58,144 bases of DNA, from contig JAPOYU010000039.1 of the NCBI GenBank assembly GCA_026706395.1, forward strand, positions 1 to 58,144, read 5' to 3'. How positions within the stretch are numbered: the first letter of the stretch is position 1; every line of letters starts with the position of its first letter. The position numbers and the translations under genes are program-made. This DNA comes from Chloroflexota bacterium. GTDB taxonomy: Bacteria; Chloroflexota; Anaerolineae; Aggregatilineales; Phototrophicaceae. The notes below the pieces were generated by a model. It had not been told where the DNA came from, did no database searches, and was given only the letters and a program-made list of their open reading frames with translations. Below are positions 29,544 through 39,016 of this stretch, piece after piece.

Positions 29544-30889
29544 GATCCTTGTTCTCTGGCGCCGGCGGGAGAGCGTCCTTTGTCCAATTCGCCGCTCCGA
29601 CATATTCCATTGCTGCCCATCTCAAGGAATGTGACATGATCTTCAAAGTGTCCCACAATATCAGCAAGATCGCATTGTCGCGGCATCTTTAGTATCTCGG
29701 CCCAGTATTTCCTGGCGATCAAAATAGGCTGGCTCCAGCCCCGCCCAACAAGCGGCAGGATGAAGTCACCATCGCAACGCGCGTAATGAGACAGGAGTTG
29801 ATAAATCAGTTTCGGTTGGATACCTGTCTGCTGGCAGGGCACCAAGAGCACCGCGGCGATGTGAGCGGGCAGCGAGCCCAAGCCCACTCTAATGGAAGAT
29901 ACGAGCCCGCCAGATTTCCAAGCGCGATTATGAACTGTCTTGACGCCCAGATGTTTCACCGCCTGTCTTACTTCACTGGCGCGGCAGCCGGTAACCAGCC
30001 GGATGTGATCTATTCGCGAGCGCATCAACTGTTCCGTGGCGCTTGCCAGCGCGTAGCCGCCTCCATCGACTGGTTGCAATGACGCTTCAAACTTGTCCAT
30101 GGAGTCCTCACTAGGCGCCAGGACCAAGGCGCCGACCGCGCGCTGCAATTCATACACCGGTTCCGCACCGCGAACCGAGCCGAGCGCAACAGCGCTAATG
30201 CGCTCGCTCTGCAGGCTGAGGCGCGCTATCATGCGAGCCCGGCCGCGGACATAACCGCGTTCCGGCGTCTGATTGAGGAAGATCATCACACGCGCGTCGT
30301 TCGGAACGCCACGCAAGCCCAATTCCTCATCGCGCAGGACTTGTGCCAGCCAGGGAGATTTGACCGGGCTATTCTCGGTGAAGCCATACCTGTCTATCAT
30401 CGCGCGTGGATTGTAGACGTGGTCATTATCCAGCGGCGCGCCCAAAGCGCTGAGCGACGCTACCGCTACCACCAGTGAGGTCTCGGGCGGAATCCGCGGT
30501 TCGCCATCCAGCGGCGCCTTGAACGGTAAACCGCGGGAATTATCAGCTTCAACAAGCAAGATGTCGGAGTCGACGGAATCCAGCACATGTCGCGTCCAAC
30601 CGTCTGCGGGCCCAAATACGCTGCCGCGGCGGATTTCGTCGTGCAAGAGAACGAAGTGCTTATCATTCAGGGCGCGAGAGATCAATCGGGGGGCGGTGTT
30701 GGCTGGCAAGGCAGCGGGAAAGAGGGACAGTTGATCTCTGGCAAGTTGCGTTGTGGTCGTGGCCAGGACGCGCCAGCCCGCTTCGGCAAGTTCGTAGCCC
30801 AGGCTGACCATAAGGGACGTCTTGCCGCCCGCGCCCACAAAGGCGACAACGTCACCACGCACCAGATCGAAGGCTTGCGCAAATCTCAT
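29540..30889 (-). CDS. YqeC-like P-loop protein fused to a degenerate MocA-like nucleotidyltransferase domain
   Basis: This 449-residue protein has two parts. Residues 1-240 resemble YqeC, the accessory protein found with selenium-dependent molybdenum hydroxylases; the P-loop VGAGGKTS is at 18-25 and VEADNSRGLPFKAP near 113-126 is family-typical. Residues 250-449 resemble MocA/MobA, which attach CMP or GMP to molybdopterin, but the nucleotide loop LAGGxSxRMG is reduced to LAPSEDSMDK (257-266), the DxP metal site is PCQQT, and the usual DIDTPED end is missing. The second part is therefore probably not active as a transferase. It lies downstream of the Mo subunit (226 bp), as expected for a maturation factor of that enzyme. 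ATG with GGAGA. Confidence 0.8.
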   Translation of the reverse strand: MRFAQAFDLVRGDVVAFVGAGGKTSLMVSLGYELAEAGWRVLATTTTQLARDQLSLFPAALPANTAPRLISRALNDKHFVLLHDEIRRGSVFGPADGWTRHVLDSVDSDILLVEADNSRGLPFKAPLDGEPRIPPETSLVVAVASLSALGAPLDNDHVYNPRAMIDRYGFTENSPVKSPWLAQVLRDEELGLRGVPNDARVMIFLNQTPERGYVRGRARMIARLSLQSERISAVALGSVRGAEPVYELQRAVGALVLAPSEDSMDKFEASLQPVDGGGYALASATEQLMRSRIDHIRLVTGCRASEVRQAVKHLGVKTVHNRAWKSGGLVSSIRVGLGSLPAHIAAVLLVPCQQTGIQPKLIYQLLSHYARCDGDFILPLVGRGWSQPILIARKYWAEILKMPRQCDLADIVGHFEDHVTFLEMGSNGICRSGELDKGRSPAGAREQGS

Positions 30890-31115
30890 TTGTTCTCCGT
30901 CGGTTGCAGTCCCGATACAGAGCAGCGGCCGATAAAGAAGCGAAGCCGTCTAAATGATAACACGAAAGCGGCCTGACGCGCCCGACTTGGCTTGAGCGAG
31001 AAGCTGAGCAGAGTGCGACGTCAGAGCAAGTGTTGTTTACGGCACGTTACGCTGTGCCGCGCGTTTAGCGCTGCCGCGACAGGAGCAGCCGATTGAATCA
31101 GGGAGGGCAATCGAT

Positions 31116-33341
31116 TCAAACGGCGCCGATGCCATGCTGGCGAAGGGCCTTAACGACTTTCTGCGCCGTAAATGGTTGGGAATCGACCCAGACGCCGGTT
31201 GCGTCATAGATGGCGGCGGCAATGGCTGGCGCCAGGGGCAGGAAGGGCATCTCCGCCATACCGCGAAGTCCCCAGGGCCCGATGGGGTCGGGATTTTCAA
31301 GTATGACCGACTTTATTCGCGGCGGCACATCCAGGGAGGTCGGGATCAGATAGGTCGACAGATAGGGGTTGAGGATCTTGCCTTCGCAGGAGACGAGATA
31401 TTCCATCAGAGCGTAGCCCTGGGCCTGTACAATGGCGCCTTCGATCTGACCTTCCAGTTGCTGCGGATTGATGACTTTACCCACATCGTTGGCGCAAACG
31501 ACATCGAGGAGGTGGACTTGGCCCGTTTCGATATCGACCTCGACTTCGACCGCTTCCGCCACGTAACCATATGCGAAGTTGGGATCAGCTTTGCCAGTAT
31601 CCGGGTCGAAGCCAGTGGTCGGCGGGGGATGATACATGAACTCGGCCTTGGCGGGCCGCTCTTCGTTGCGCCATTTGCGCAGGGCAATTTCAGCGGCGCC
31701 GCGGATGGCATTGCCCGACATGAATGTCAGACGCGAGGCGGAAGCGCTGCCCGATGAGCCGGAGGTGGCGGTATCGGAGGCGACGATCTGCACCGCATCA
31801 AAAGGCAGGCCGACCGCATCAGCCGCCATCTGCGACAGAGCGGTATGCGCCCCCTGCCCCACATCGGCGCCAGCGTGGTAAAGAATGACCGATTCAATCT
31901 CCACGCTTCCACGCAACTCGATGCCAGCCCAGCAATGCTCCGGGAAGCCGAAGCTGAAGCCGACATTCTTGAAGCCGCCGGCCAAGCCGCGGCCGCGCCG
32001 CTTGCTGGCATCGGTCGGCTGTGGAGGCTTTTGCAGCTTCCAGCCGGCAGTCGTTTCGCGCCACCAAGACTCGCGCCCGCAGGCTTCAAAGACCTGGGGC
32101 ATGGTCACGCCGGCGGGAAAGGGCGTATCTACCGAGCCGATGCTGCCTTCGCGAATGCTATTGATCAGGCGAATCTCCAGCGGATCCATTTTCAGCGCGG
32201 CGGCCAGACGGTTCATCTGCCCTTCGGCGGCCAGCAAAGCTTGGGGCGCGCCAAATCCGCGAAAGGCGCCGGACGGGATGTTGTTGGTGTACACGGTGTA
32301 GGTATCGATGTGGATGTTCGGGATTTCGTAGGGTCCGCTAACGGTGAGATGGGCGTTGCCCAGGACTTTGTTTGAGGTGTAGTTGTAGGCGCCGGCGTCG
32401 CCGATGACCTCAGCCTGAACGGCGGTAAGTCTGCCGGCTCGGGTCGCGCCCCATTTCGCGCGAACCTTGATCGGGTGGCGTTTGTGATGATAGAGAATGG
32501 ATTCTTCGCGGTTCCACTGGATCTTGACCGGTTGTCGCAGTTTCCAGCTGGCCAGCGCCAGGACGATCTGCACGGACATATCCTCGCGACCGCCAAAGGC
32601 GCCACCGATCGCCGGATAGATCACACGCACTTCTTCCGGCGGCAGGTCCAGAGCGTGATAGATTTGTTCCTGGTCTTCATGGGTCCATTGACCAGCGACG
32701 ACCACGGTCACACGGTTCTCCTCGTCAATGTAGGAGAGACCTGCTTCCGGCTGGAGATAGGCATGTTCTTGCCAGGTCGTGTCATATTCGCCTTCGACGA
32801 CGACATCGGCCGACGCCCAGCCGGCGTCCATATCGCCCTTGCGTATGCGGTACTGCGTCACAATATTGCGCGGGTGTTCCGGATGCAACTGGGGCGCAGA
32901 ATCCACCATAGCGTCTTCGGGGTCAAACAGGGCGGGCAGATCTTCATACTCCACCCGGATCAGGTCAAGCGCCCGCTCCGCGATATCGTCCGTTTCAGCG
33001 ACCACGGTAGCGACCATGTCCATATAACAGCGGACGATGTCTGTTCCGGCTTTGTCTCCGCCCGGTCCACAGAGCACGGGCTGGTCTTTCATCACCAAAC
33101 CATATTCGTTCACCGGCACATCGGAACTGGTAAAAACAGAAATGACGCCCGGCAAGGCTTCGGCTTCGCTAGCGTCGACGCGAATCACGCGAGCGTGAGC
33201 GCGTTCACTGAACTTGATGCGCATCCAGAGTTGGCCCTCGATATCGATATCGCCGGGATAACGCGTTTCGCCCGTGACCTTGCCGAGGGCATCGATGCGC
33301 TTGATTGATTCGCTGATTACCGCGGTCGTTTCATTCAGCAC
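31116..33341 (-). CDS. Xanthine dehydrogenase-family molybdenum subunit
   Basis: The molybdopterin-binding catalytic subunit of a hydroxylase acting on purines or related aromatic N-heterocycles. Its 741 residues carry the family blocks GGAFGGRED (246-254), FRGFGAPQ (360-367), GADVGQGAHT (491-500) and GLRGMAEMP (691-699) with the base Glu697. The Glu in GGREDMS occupies the place of the substrate-contacting Glu of mammalian xanthine oxidoreductase (inference). Purine use is suggested mainly by the neighbouring purine genes. It lacks the FeS and FAD domains, which are fused in another gene two positions upstream. Selenium dependence is possible given the YqeC-like neighbour. Confidence 0.92.
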   Translation of the reverse strand: MLNETTAVISESIKRIDALGKVTGETRYPGDIDIEGQLWMRIKFSERAHARVIRVDASEAEALPGVISVFTSSDVPVNEYGLVMKDQPVLCGPGGDKAGTDIVRCYMDMVATVVAETDDIAERALDLIRVEYEDLPALFDPEDAMVDSAPQLHPEHPRNIVTQYRIRKGDMDAGWASADVVVEGEYDTTWQEHAYLQPEAGLSYIDEENRVTVVVAGQWTHEDQEQIYHALDLPPEEVRVIYPAIGGAFGGREDMSVQIVLALASWKLRQPVKIQWNREESILYHHKRHPIKVRAKWGATRAGRLTAVQAEVIGDAGAYNYTSNKVLGNAHLTVSGPYEIPNIHIDTYTVYTNNIPSGAFRGFGAPQALLAAEGQMNRLAAALKMDPLEIRLINSIREGSIGSVDTPFPAGVTMPQVFEACGRESWWRETTAGWKLQKPPQPTDASKRRGRGLAGGFKNVGFSFGFPEHCWAGIELRGSVEIESVILYHAGADVGQGAHTALSQMAADAVGLPFDAVQIVASDTATSGSSGSASASRLTFMSGNAIRGAAEIALRKWRNEERPAKAEFMYHPPPTTGFDPDTGKADPNFAYGYVAEAVEVEVDIETGQVHLLDVVCANDVGKVINPQQLEGQIEGAIVQAQGYALMEYLVSCEGKILNPYLSTYLIPTSLDVPPRIKSVILENPDPIGPWGLRGMAEMPFLPLAPAIAAAIYDATGVWVDSQPFTAQKVVKALRQHGIGAV

Positions 33342-33382
33342 TATGTCGTTCCTTGGATGGCGGCTGGCTTGAGGCGCAGGCC

Positions 33383-35137
33383 TCAGTACGACGGAATCGC
33401 CTCGAATGTCGTCTCAATGAATTTCTCGGTCTCGTTATAAAAAATGCGGCGCAAGATGGCGATAGCGGCCGCATAGGTCGGCTCGACGCCGCCGTAGCTC
33501 AAGCTGCCCGCGCCAAGGTTCTGTCCTCGGTTCATCGGCTTATCAGAGGCGTAATGCAAGAAGCCGATATCGAACCTCACCGAATGCAAGTCGACTATTT
33601 CATTGATTGGATGCCGTTGGGGGCGGAATGCCTCGTATATCGCCGAGAGGTAAGGTCCGCCTTCCATTTCAATGTCGGTATATCCTTCTTTGTAGAAGAC
33701 ACTCATATAATTTGGATTTTGCAAAAACGTGCCGCGTACGGTGACCGCCTTCTGGTTGTCCAGGACGTTGCCATGCTCCATCCAGGAGCGAACGTGGCGC
33801 GCCGTAAAGCAGTTTCGGAAGAGGTAGGTATTCTGCGAATGCTCATCATGAATGACGTTGGGGATCATCATATCGCCGATGCGCCCGTTCAGCGTGGCAG
33901 CTTTGCCCATGACATAGACGCCGTCAAGCCGACCTACCCCCTGTGATATGCGGCTGAGGAGCTCGTAGGAGGCCATGCCCAGCGGGTAATCAATGTTGAT
34001 GATGAGGGCGTTGCTATGGCGCAAGGGCTCCAGGTCGTCCGCGCGGCCCAGGCGCGGATCAAACCATTGCGCCTCCAACTTGCCCAGCTCGATCACCTGA
34101 GTTTCCATTTCAAAGCCATGACGGCTGGGCAGACGATGGATGCCGAGGCGGTGTTCCTCTCTCTGGAATATGCGTTTGGCCTGGCCGCCTTGCTCCGAGA
34201 GATATCGGCGCAAGACAAAGTACAAGAAATTGTCGGTGCTTTTGTGATAGCTCTCCTTGAGATCTTCGTATTCGGTAAGCAGAGACTTTTCTTCAAACTC
34301 CTCGATATAGTTAACCAGACTCTCTTCAAAGCGGCGGGCGAAACCGGCCAAGAGGTTTATCAAGGAGTGGGTATTACTGGAGACAAAGTAGACCGGTCGC
34401 TCCTGCAGGTCGATGCCGGCAAGCTCCATCTCTTCGCAGAGTTCAAACCACCATGAAGCGGTAGCGCGGCGGTAATCGGCGAGGGAACCGGAGATGAGGC
34501 GCAGAGTCATGCTCTTTTGCCGCCGGCCGATGAAGAGCAAGTTATTGACGAAGTCGGAACCCCAGAGAAGTTGCAAGCGCCGCAAATCACTGAGTGTCAT
34601 ACGCAAGCAGGTTGCCAATTGGCTGAACTCTCTTTCAGGCAGATCGGCTTCTCCAGCGAAGGGTTCCAATAGATTCCGCAAGTCTTCAGCTTGAAGCAGC
34701 CGGTGAAGCTTGTTCCATTCGATCTGAAAGGCAGTCAACATAGGCACGAGATCGTCTATATCCGAACGGCTCACGATGAAAACGGCCATGGCGCTGTCGC
34801 CGTTGAAATGGGTGCGGCGGCGGCGACCCGGCGCAAAGACACGTTGCCAGGCGGCGACGTTCTTGTAGCCGGCGGCGGCAAAGGCGCGTTCCAACTGCCC
34901 CACCAGCACCTCTTCGACATCGATAATGCAGCTCGGCAGACGCAAGGCGCTGTACATCAGAGCTGAGGCGTCGGGCTCGACCGTATCCGCATGCTCGTGC
35001 AGAGAGGAGGACATGGCCAGATGACTCTCGACCAGGGTGTCAATCTTGATGCTATCGCTGGAGCGCAGCAGCGAATAATAGGTGCGCATGTAGAGTTCGA
35101 TATCTTCGCTTCCCGTTTTGGGCACGCGCCGGTCCAT
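33383..35137 (-). CDS. Uncharacterised protein with nucleoside-phosphorylase-like C-terminal domain
   Basis: I do not recognise this 584-residue protein as a named family. Residues 1-350 are mainly helical with charged helices (EEFEEKSLLTEYEDLKESY near 280). From about 375 the sequence resembles the PNP/uridine-phosphorylase/AMP-nucleosidase superfamily. GKAATLNGRIGDMMIP (411-426) fits the strand-turn-GD strand. DIEMEGGPY (488-496) fits the ribose-binding MEG/MExx motif. LGAGSLSYGGVEPTYAAA (541-558) follows. AMP nucleosidase has a similar two-domain plan. It lies nine bases after the xdh FAD-FeS gene and 41 bp before the Mo-subunit gene, so it should work with that enzyme, possibly releasing the base it hydroxylates. 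Function is inferred. Confidence 0.6.
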   Translation of the reverse strand: MDRRVPKTGSEDIELYMRTYYSLLRSSDSIKIDTLVESHLAMSSSLHEHADTVEPDASALMYSALRLPSCIIDVEEVLVGQLERAFAAAGYKNVAAWQRVFAPGRRRRTHFNGDSAMAVFIVSRSDIDDLVPMLTAFQIEWNKLHRLLQAEDLRNLLEPFAGEADLPEREFSQLATCLRMTLSDLRRLQLLWGSDFVNNLLFIGRRQKSMTLRLISGSLADYRRATASWWFELCEEMELAGIDLQERPVYFVSSNTHSLINLLAGFARRFEESLVNYIEEFEEKSLLTEYEDLKESYHKSTDNFLYFVLRRYLSEQGGQAKRIFQREEHRLGIHRLPSRHGFEMETQVIELGKLEAQWFDPRLGRADDLEPLRHSNALIINIDYPLGMASYELLSRISQGVGRLDGVYVMGKAATLNGRIGDMMIPNVIHDEHSQNTYLFRNCFTARHVRSWMEHGNVLDNQKAVTVRGTFLQNPNYMSVFYKEGYTDIEMEGGPYLSAIYEAFRPQRHPINEIVDLHSVRFDIGFLHYASDKPMNRGQNLGAGSLSYGGVEPTYAAAIAILRRIFYNETEKFIETTFEAIPSY

Positions 35138-35146
35138 AAGTTTGCC

Positions 35147-36574
35147 TCAATGCGCTCGCAGTTTTTGCTGGCTGGCTTGACGGAAAGCTTCGACAATCTT
35201 GTAATAACCGGTACAGCGGCAGAGATTGCCGCTGATGCTGTAATTGATCTGCTCGGTATCGGGTTCGGCGATTTCTTCCATCAGCTTGGCGCCGGCCATC
35301 AGGAAGCCCGGTGTACAGTAGCCGCATTGAACCGCCGCTTCATCGATGAAAGCTTGCTGAATGGGATGCAGATGATCGCCGTTGCGCAAGCCTTCGACAG
35401 TGACGATTTCAGCGCCGTGGGCCCGCGGCGCATGCACCATGCAAGACATAACCGCCACATCATCCAGGAAGACTGTGCAAGCGCCACACTCGCCTTCGGC
35501 GCAGCCTTCCTTGGTCCCGAACAAGCCGACATCATCACGCAGCCAATGCAGCAGTGATTTGTGTTGGCCAGTGGCGATACAAAGGTCCACCCCGTTGACA
35601 CGACTTTCGATCGGTGTATCGGGCGCGTGTACAACCTGTTGACTTAGTCCGCGCTTAACGATGGCTTGATCTCCACCCCAGAGCATCGGCGGCGCTTCCG
35701 GCAAGCCGCTCTCTTGCTCAGCCGCCGCCAGTTGGCGCAGCGCGCGCAGGACCAGGATCTTGACCATTTCACTGCGATATTCGGCGCTGCCGCGCACATC
35801 ATCGATCGGCGCAGCCGTTTCGCTGGCGAGGCGACCGGCTTGGGCGATCGTCTCCTTGGTTAGTTGTTTGCCCAAGAGGAATTGTTCAGCGGCGGGCGCG
35901 CGAATTATGGTCGCGGCGACGCTTCCGAGCGTGATACGGGCTTCCGCGACCCTTTTGTTTTCGTCAAGGCGGAGAACCACGGCCGCGTCAACAACAGATA
36001 TAGCTTGAGCGCGCCGCAGACCCAACTTGAGAAAGACGCCGCGCTCACTCTCGTCCAGAGCGGGAATACGAATGGCAAGCAGCAGTTCATTCGGTCGCAG
36101 GACCGTCTGCCTAAACCCGCTGTAGAAATCGGCCAGTTTGAGCGTCCGTTCACCGTCGATTGATGCCAGGGTCACTTCGGCATCCATGGCGATCAAGGGT
36201 GTGATCGTATCATTGGCGGGCGAGGCTGTGATCAGATTGCCAGCGACAGTGGCTCGGTTGCGAATCTGCGGCGCCCCAACCTCCCAGGAAGCCTGCGCCA
36301 GCGGGAGCGCGCGGCGACGGATGAGATCGCTGCCAACGACATGGTTGTGGGTCACGAGGGGACCCAATACGATCGTATCCTTGTCCAGGCGGATCTGATC
36401 CAGGCCGGGTACGCGGGTGATATCGATGAGCACCTGGAGTTGAGGGTGCAGCCCGCGTTCCATCTCGATGATCAGGTCGGTCCCGCCGGCGACTATTCGC
36501 GCCGCCGCCTGATGCTCGTTCAAGAGCGCGAGCGCCTCATCTACATTGCGTACGCTGTGATATGCTCGCCACAT
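35147..36574 (-). CDS. Xanthine dehydrogenase FAD subunit fused to [2Fe-2S] subunit
   Basis: This 475-residue electron-transfer protein is built in the order FAD domain then iron-sulfur domain. The FAD part (about 1-290) has IVAGGTDL at 27-34 and ATVAGNLITASPANDT at 108-123. The iron-sulfur part has cluster Cys358, 363, 366 and 378 (CAEGECGAC) and Cys417, 420, 452 and 454 (CGYC and CRC). In eukaryotic xanthine dehydrogenase the FeS domain is first. The ATG at 36574 has GGAGG eleven bases before it; the frame starts seven codons earlier, but that start lies in the ribosome site. It pairs with the Mo subunit, with the unknown 584-residue gene in between. Confidence 0.94.
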   Translation of the reverse strand: MWRAYHSVRNVDEALALLNEHQAAARIVAGGTDLIIEMERGLHPQLQVLIDITRVPGLDQIRLDKDTIVLGPLVTHNHVVGSDLIRRRALPLAQASWEVGAPQIRNRATVAGNLITASPANDTITPLIAMDAEVTLASIDGERTLKLADFYSGFRQTVLRPNELLLAIRIPALDESERGVFLKLGLRRAQAISVVDAAVVLRLDENKRVAEARITLGSVAATIIRAPAAEQFLLGKQLTKETIAQAGRLASETAAPIDDVRGSAEYRSEMVKILVLRALRQLAAAEQESGLPEAPPMLWGGDQAIVKRGLSQQVVHAPDTPIESRVNGVDLCIATGQHKSLLHWLRDDVGLFGTKEGCAEGECGACTVFLDDVAVMSCMVHAPRAHGAEIVTVEGLRNGDHLHPIQQAFIDEAAVQCGYCTPGFLMAGAKLMEEIAEPDTEQINYSISGNLCRCTGYYKIVEAFRQASQQKLRAH

Positions 36575-36615
36575 TCCGGGTATGCCTCCAAGCACAGGGT
36601 CGTAGCTAATCTCGC

Positions 36616-37266
36616 CTAAACCGGATCAAGCTCCAGAACCGTGAAGGGGTTTATATTCATGACACAGGTCGATTCGAACTCGGTACGCACCGTCTTGCGG
36701 CGATCCCAAGTATGGACGTGCCCGTGCAGCATGTAACGGGGCCGAAACCACTTCATGAAGAAAAGAAAACTGTTGAAGCCGCGATGAGCCACGTCAGCGC
36801 CGTCGTGGATATCTCTCGGTGGCGAATGTGCCACAAAGAGGTCGATGCCACGCTTGCGAACCCAGCGCTTCCAAAGTATTGCCGGGGCGAGACCAAGCAC
36901 CATCCGATGCATCTGCAACTGCGTGTATTGGATACGTCCGTTGTTGTACTTGATTGAGCCTTCCAGACCCGCCATCGTGATCCCGCCGTATTCCACCACT
37001 TGATTGTGCAGGTCGATGCCGCCGGGAGGCTCATTATCATAGACTTCATCGTGATTGCCTCTGACATAGAACATCGGCACATTTATGATGCTCGAAATGA
37101 AATCGAGATAGCCGGGGGACAGATCGCCGCAACTGATGATAACATCGATATCCCCGTACTGTCGGCGCAAGTTCACCGCGTTATGCAGTTGTGGCATTTC
37201 GATATCGCTTACACAGAGGATCTTCACTGCGTCAACAGCCTTATCCCGTCCTTTTTCGCCCAACAC
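36616..37266 (-). CDS. Calcineurin-like metallophosphoesterase
   Basis: This 216-residue protein has four of the five family motifs: GDLSPGY, GNHDE, a central AHSPPRD and C-terminal HGHVH. The first motif, normally DxH, reads SDIE, so the first histidine is replaced by Glu. The start is uncertain: GTG 37266, TTG 37263 or GTG 37227. Substrate is unknown; related enzymes act on nucleotides or phosphodiesters, and a nucleotide-related role would fit its position between the F420 and xanthine dehydrogenase genes. It starts nine bases after the luciferase-like gene stop. Confidence 0.75.
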   Translation of the reverse strand: MLGEKGRDKAVDAVKILCVSDIEMPQLHNAVNLRRQYGDIDVIISCGDLSPGYLDFISSIINVPMFYVRGNHDEVYDNEPPGGIDLHNQVVEYGGITMAGLEGSIKYNNGRIQYTQLQMHRMVLGLAPAILWKRWVRKRGIDLFVAHSPPRDIHDGADVAHRGFNSFLFFMKWFRPRYMLHGHVHTWDRRKTVRTEFESTCVMNINPFTVLELDPV

Positions 37267-37275
37267 CTGCCAAGT

Positions 37276-38283
<1,008 letters not shown>

Positions 38284-38368
38284 GTGAATTCTCCAGTACG
38301 CTAAGAAATGCCTTCATCCTTGATATTATCCACTATCATCGCCACAAGAGGCAAATCTCGCCGACTGC

Positions 38369-39016
38369 TCAACCGGTGCTGAGCGCCAGCGGAAAAGACG
38401 GCAAGTGACCAAAGTCCCCGCGCGACACGATTTTCTGATAATCTTTAAGATCCTCTGGAACATCAATATCCAACGCCATTCGGTCAGATTGATGGACGAC
38501 AACGCGAAGCTCAGCCGCCTCCGCCAGGCGGATATGCCGCTGGCAACTGCCGGGGCCGTAGGCGTACTCAATCGCACCGGGCGGGCGAAGCAACAAAGCG
38601 TTGGTGCCATCGCAAGCGCGATCAGCAGCGATGACTAGCGACCGGTCTTCGGACTGCTGGACCAGCGCTCGGATATCTTCCGAGTTGATAAAAGGCAGAT
38701 CCGCCGGAAGGATAAGCACGGCATCGGCACGCCAGTTCTTGACCACCATGGTCGCTCGCGTCAGTGCGGGATTTAGATCGGAGAAGGCGCCCTCCTGCAA
38801 TGTTTTGGCGCCGATTTCCCGCGCGATCGCGAGGGCCTTGGTATCGCGCGATATCACGAGGACGCCAGCGATCTGCTGGACGGCCGCAGTCACCGAGAGG
38901 ACGTGGCGAAACATGGCCTGCGCCAGTTCGAATCGCTGCTTCGGGAGCAGCGCCGGCGCCAGACGACTCTTGGCATCCTCCAGCGGCTTGACCGGAATGA
39001 TCGCCCAAAGACTCAT
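38369..39016 (-). CDS. cofC: Phospholactate/phosphoenolpyruvate guanylyltransferase CofC (FbiD type)
   Basis: Activates 2-phospholactate or phosphoenolpyruvate with GTP for F420 assembly. The ATG at 39016 overlaps the cofD stop (ATGA) and gives 215 residues. The nucleotide-binding start WAIIPVKPLEDAKSRL is typical, followed by ILPADLPFI for metal binding, then GTNALLLRPPG and the GPGSCQRHI segment. Which phospho-acid is used cannot be read from the sequence. The neighbouring nitroreductase favours the dehydro-F420 (PEP) route. Confidence 0.92.
   Translation of the reverse strand: MSLWAIIPVKPLEDAKSRLAPALLPKQRFELAQAMFRHVLSVTAAVQQIAGVLVISRDTKALAIAREIGAKTLQEGAFSDLNPALTRATMVVKNWRADAVLILPADLPFINSEDIRALVQQSEDRSLVIAADRACDGTNALLLRPPGAIEYAYGPGSCQRHIRLAEAAELRVVVHQSDRMALDIDVPEDLKDYQKIVSRGDFGHLPSFPLALSTG

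Noticed and set aside
31040..31059. Hairpin CGGCAC/GTGCCG after the xanthine dehydrogenase Mo subunit
   Set aside because: A six-base stem with no T-run on the minus strand; too weak to call a terminator.
33383..35137. NurA-type nuclease or DNA-repair protein for the 584-residue gene
   Set aside because: I considered it for the helical N-terminus, but the C-terminal motifs fit nucleoside phosphorylases better and no nuclease residues are visible.
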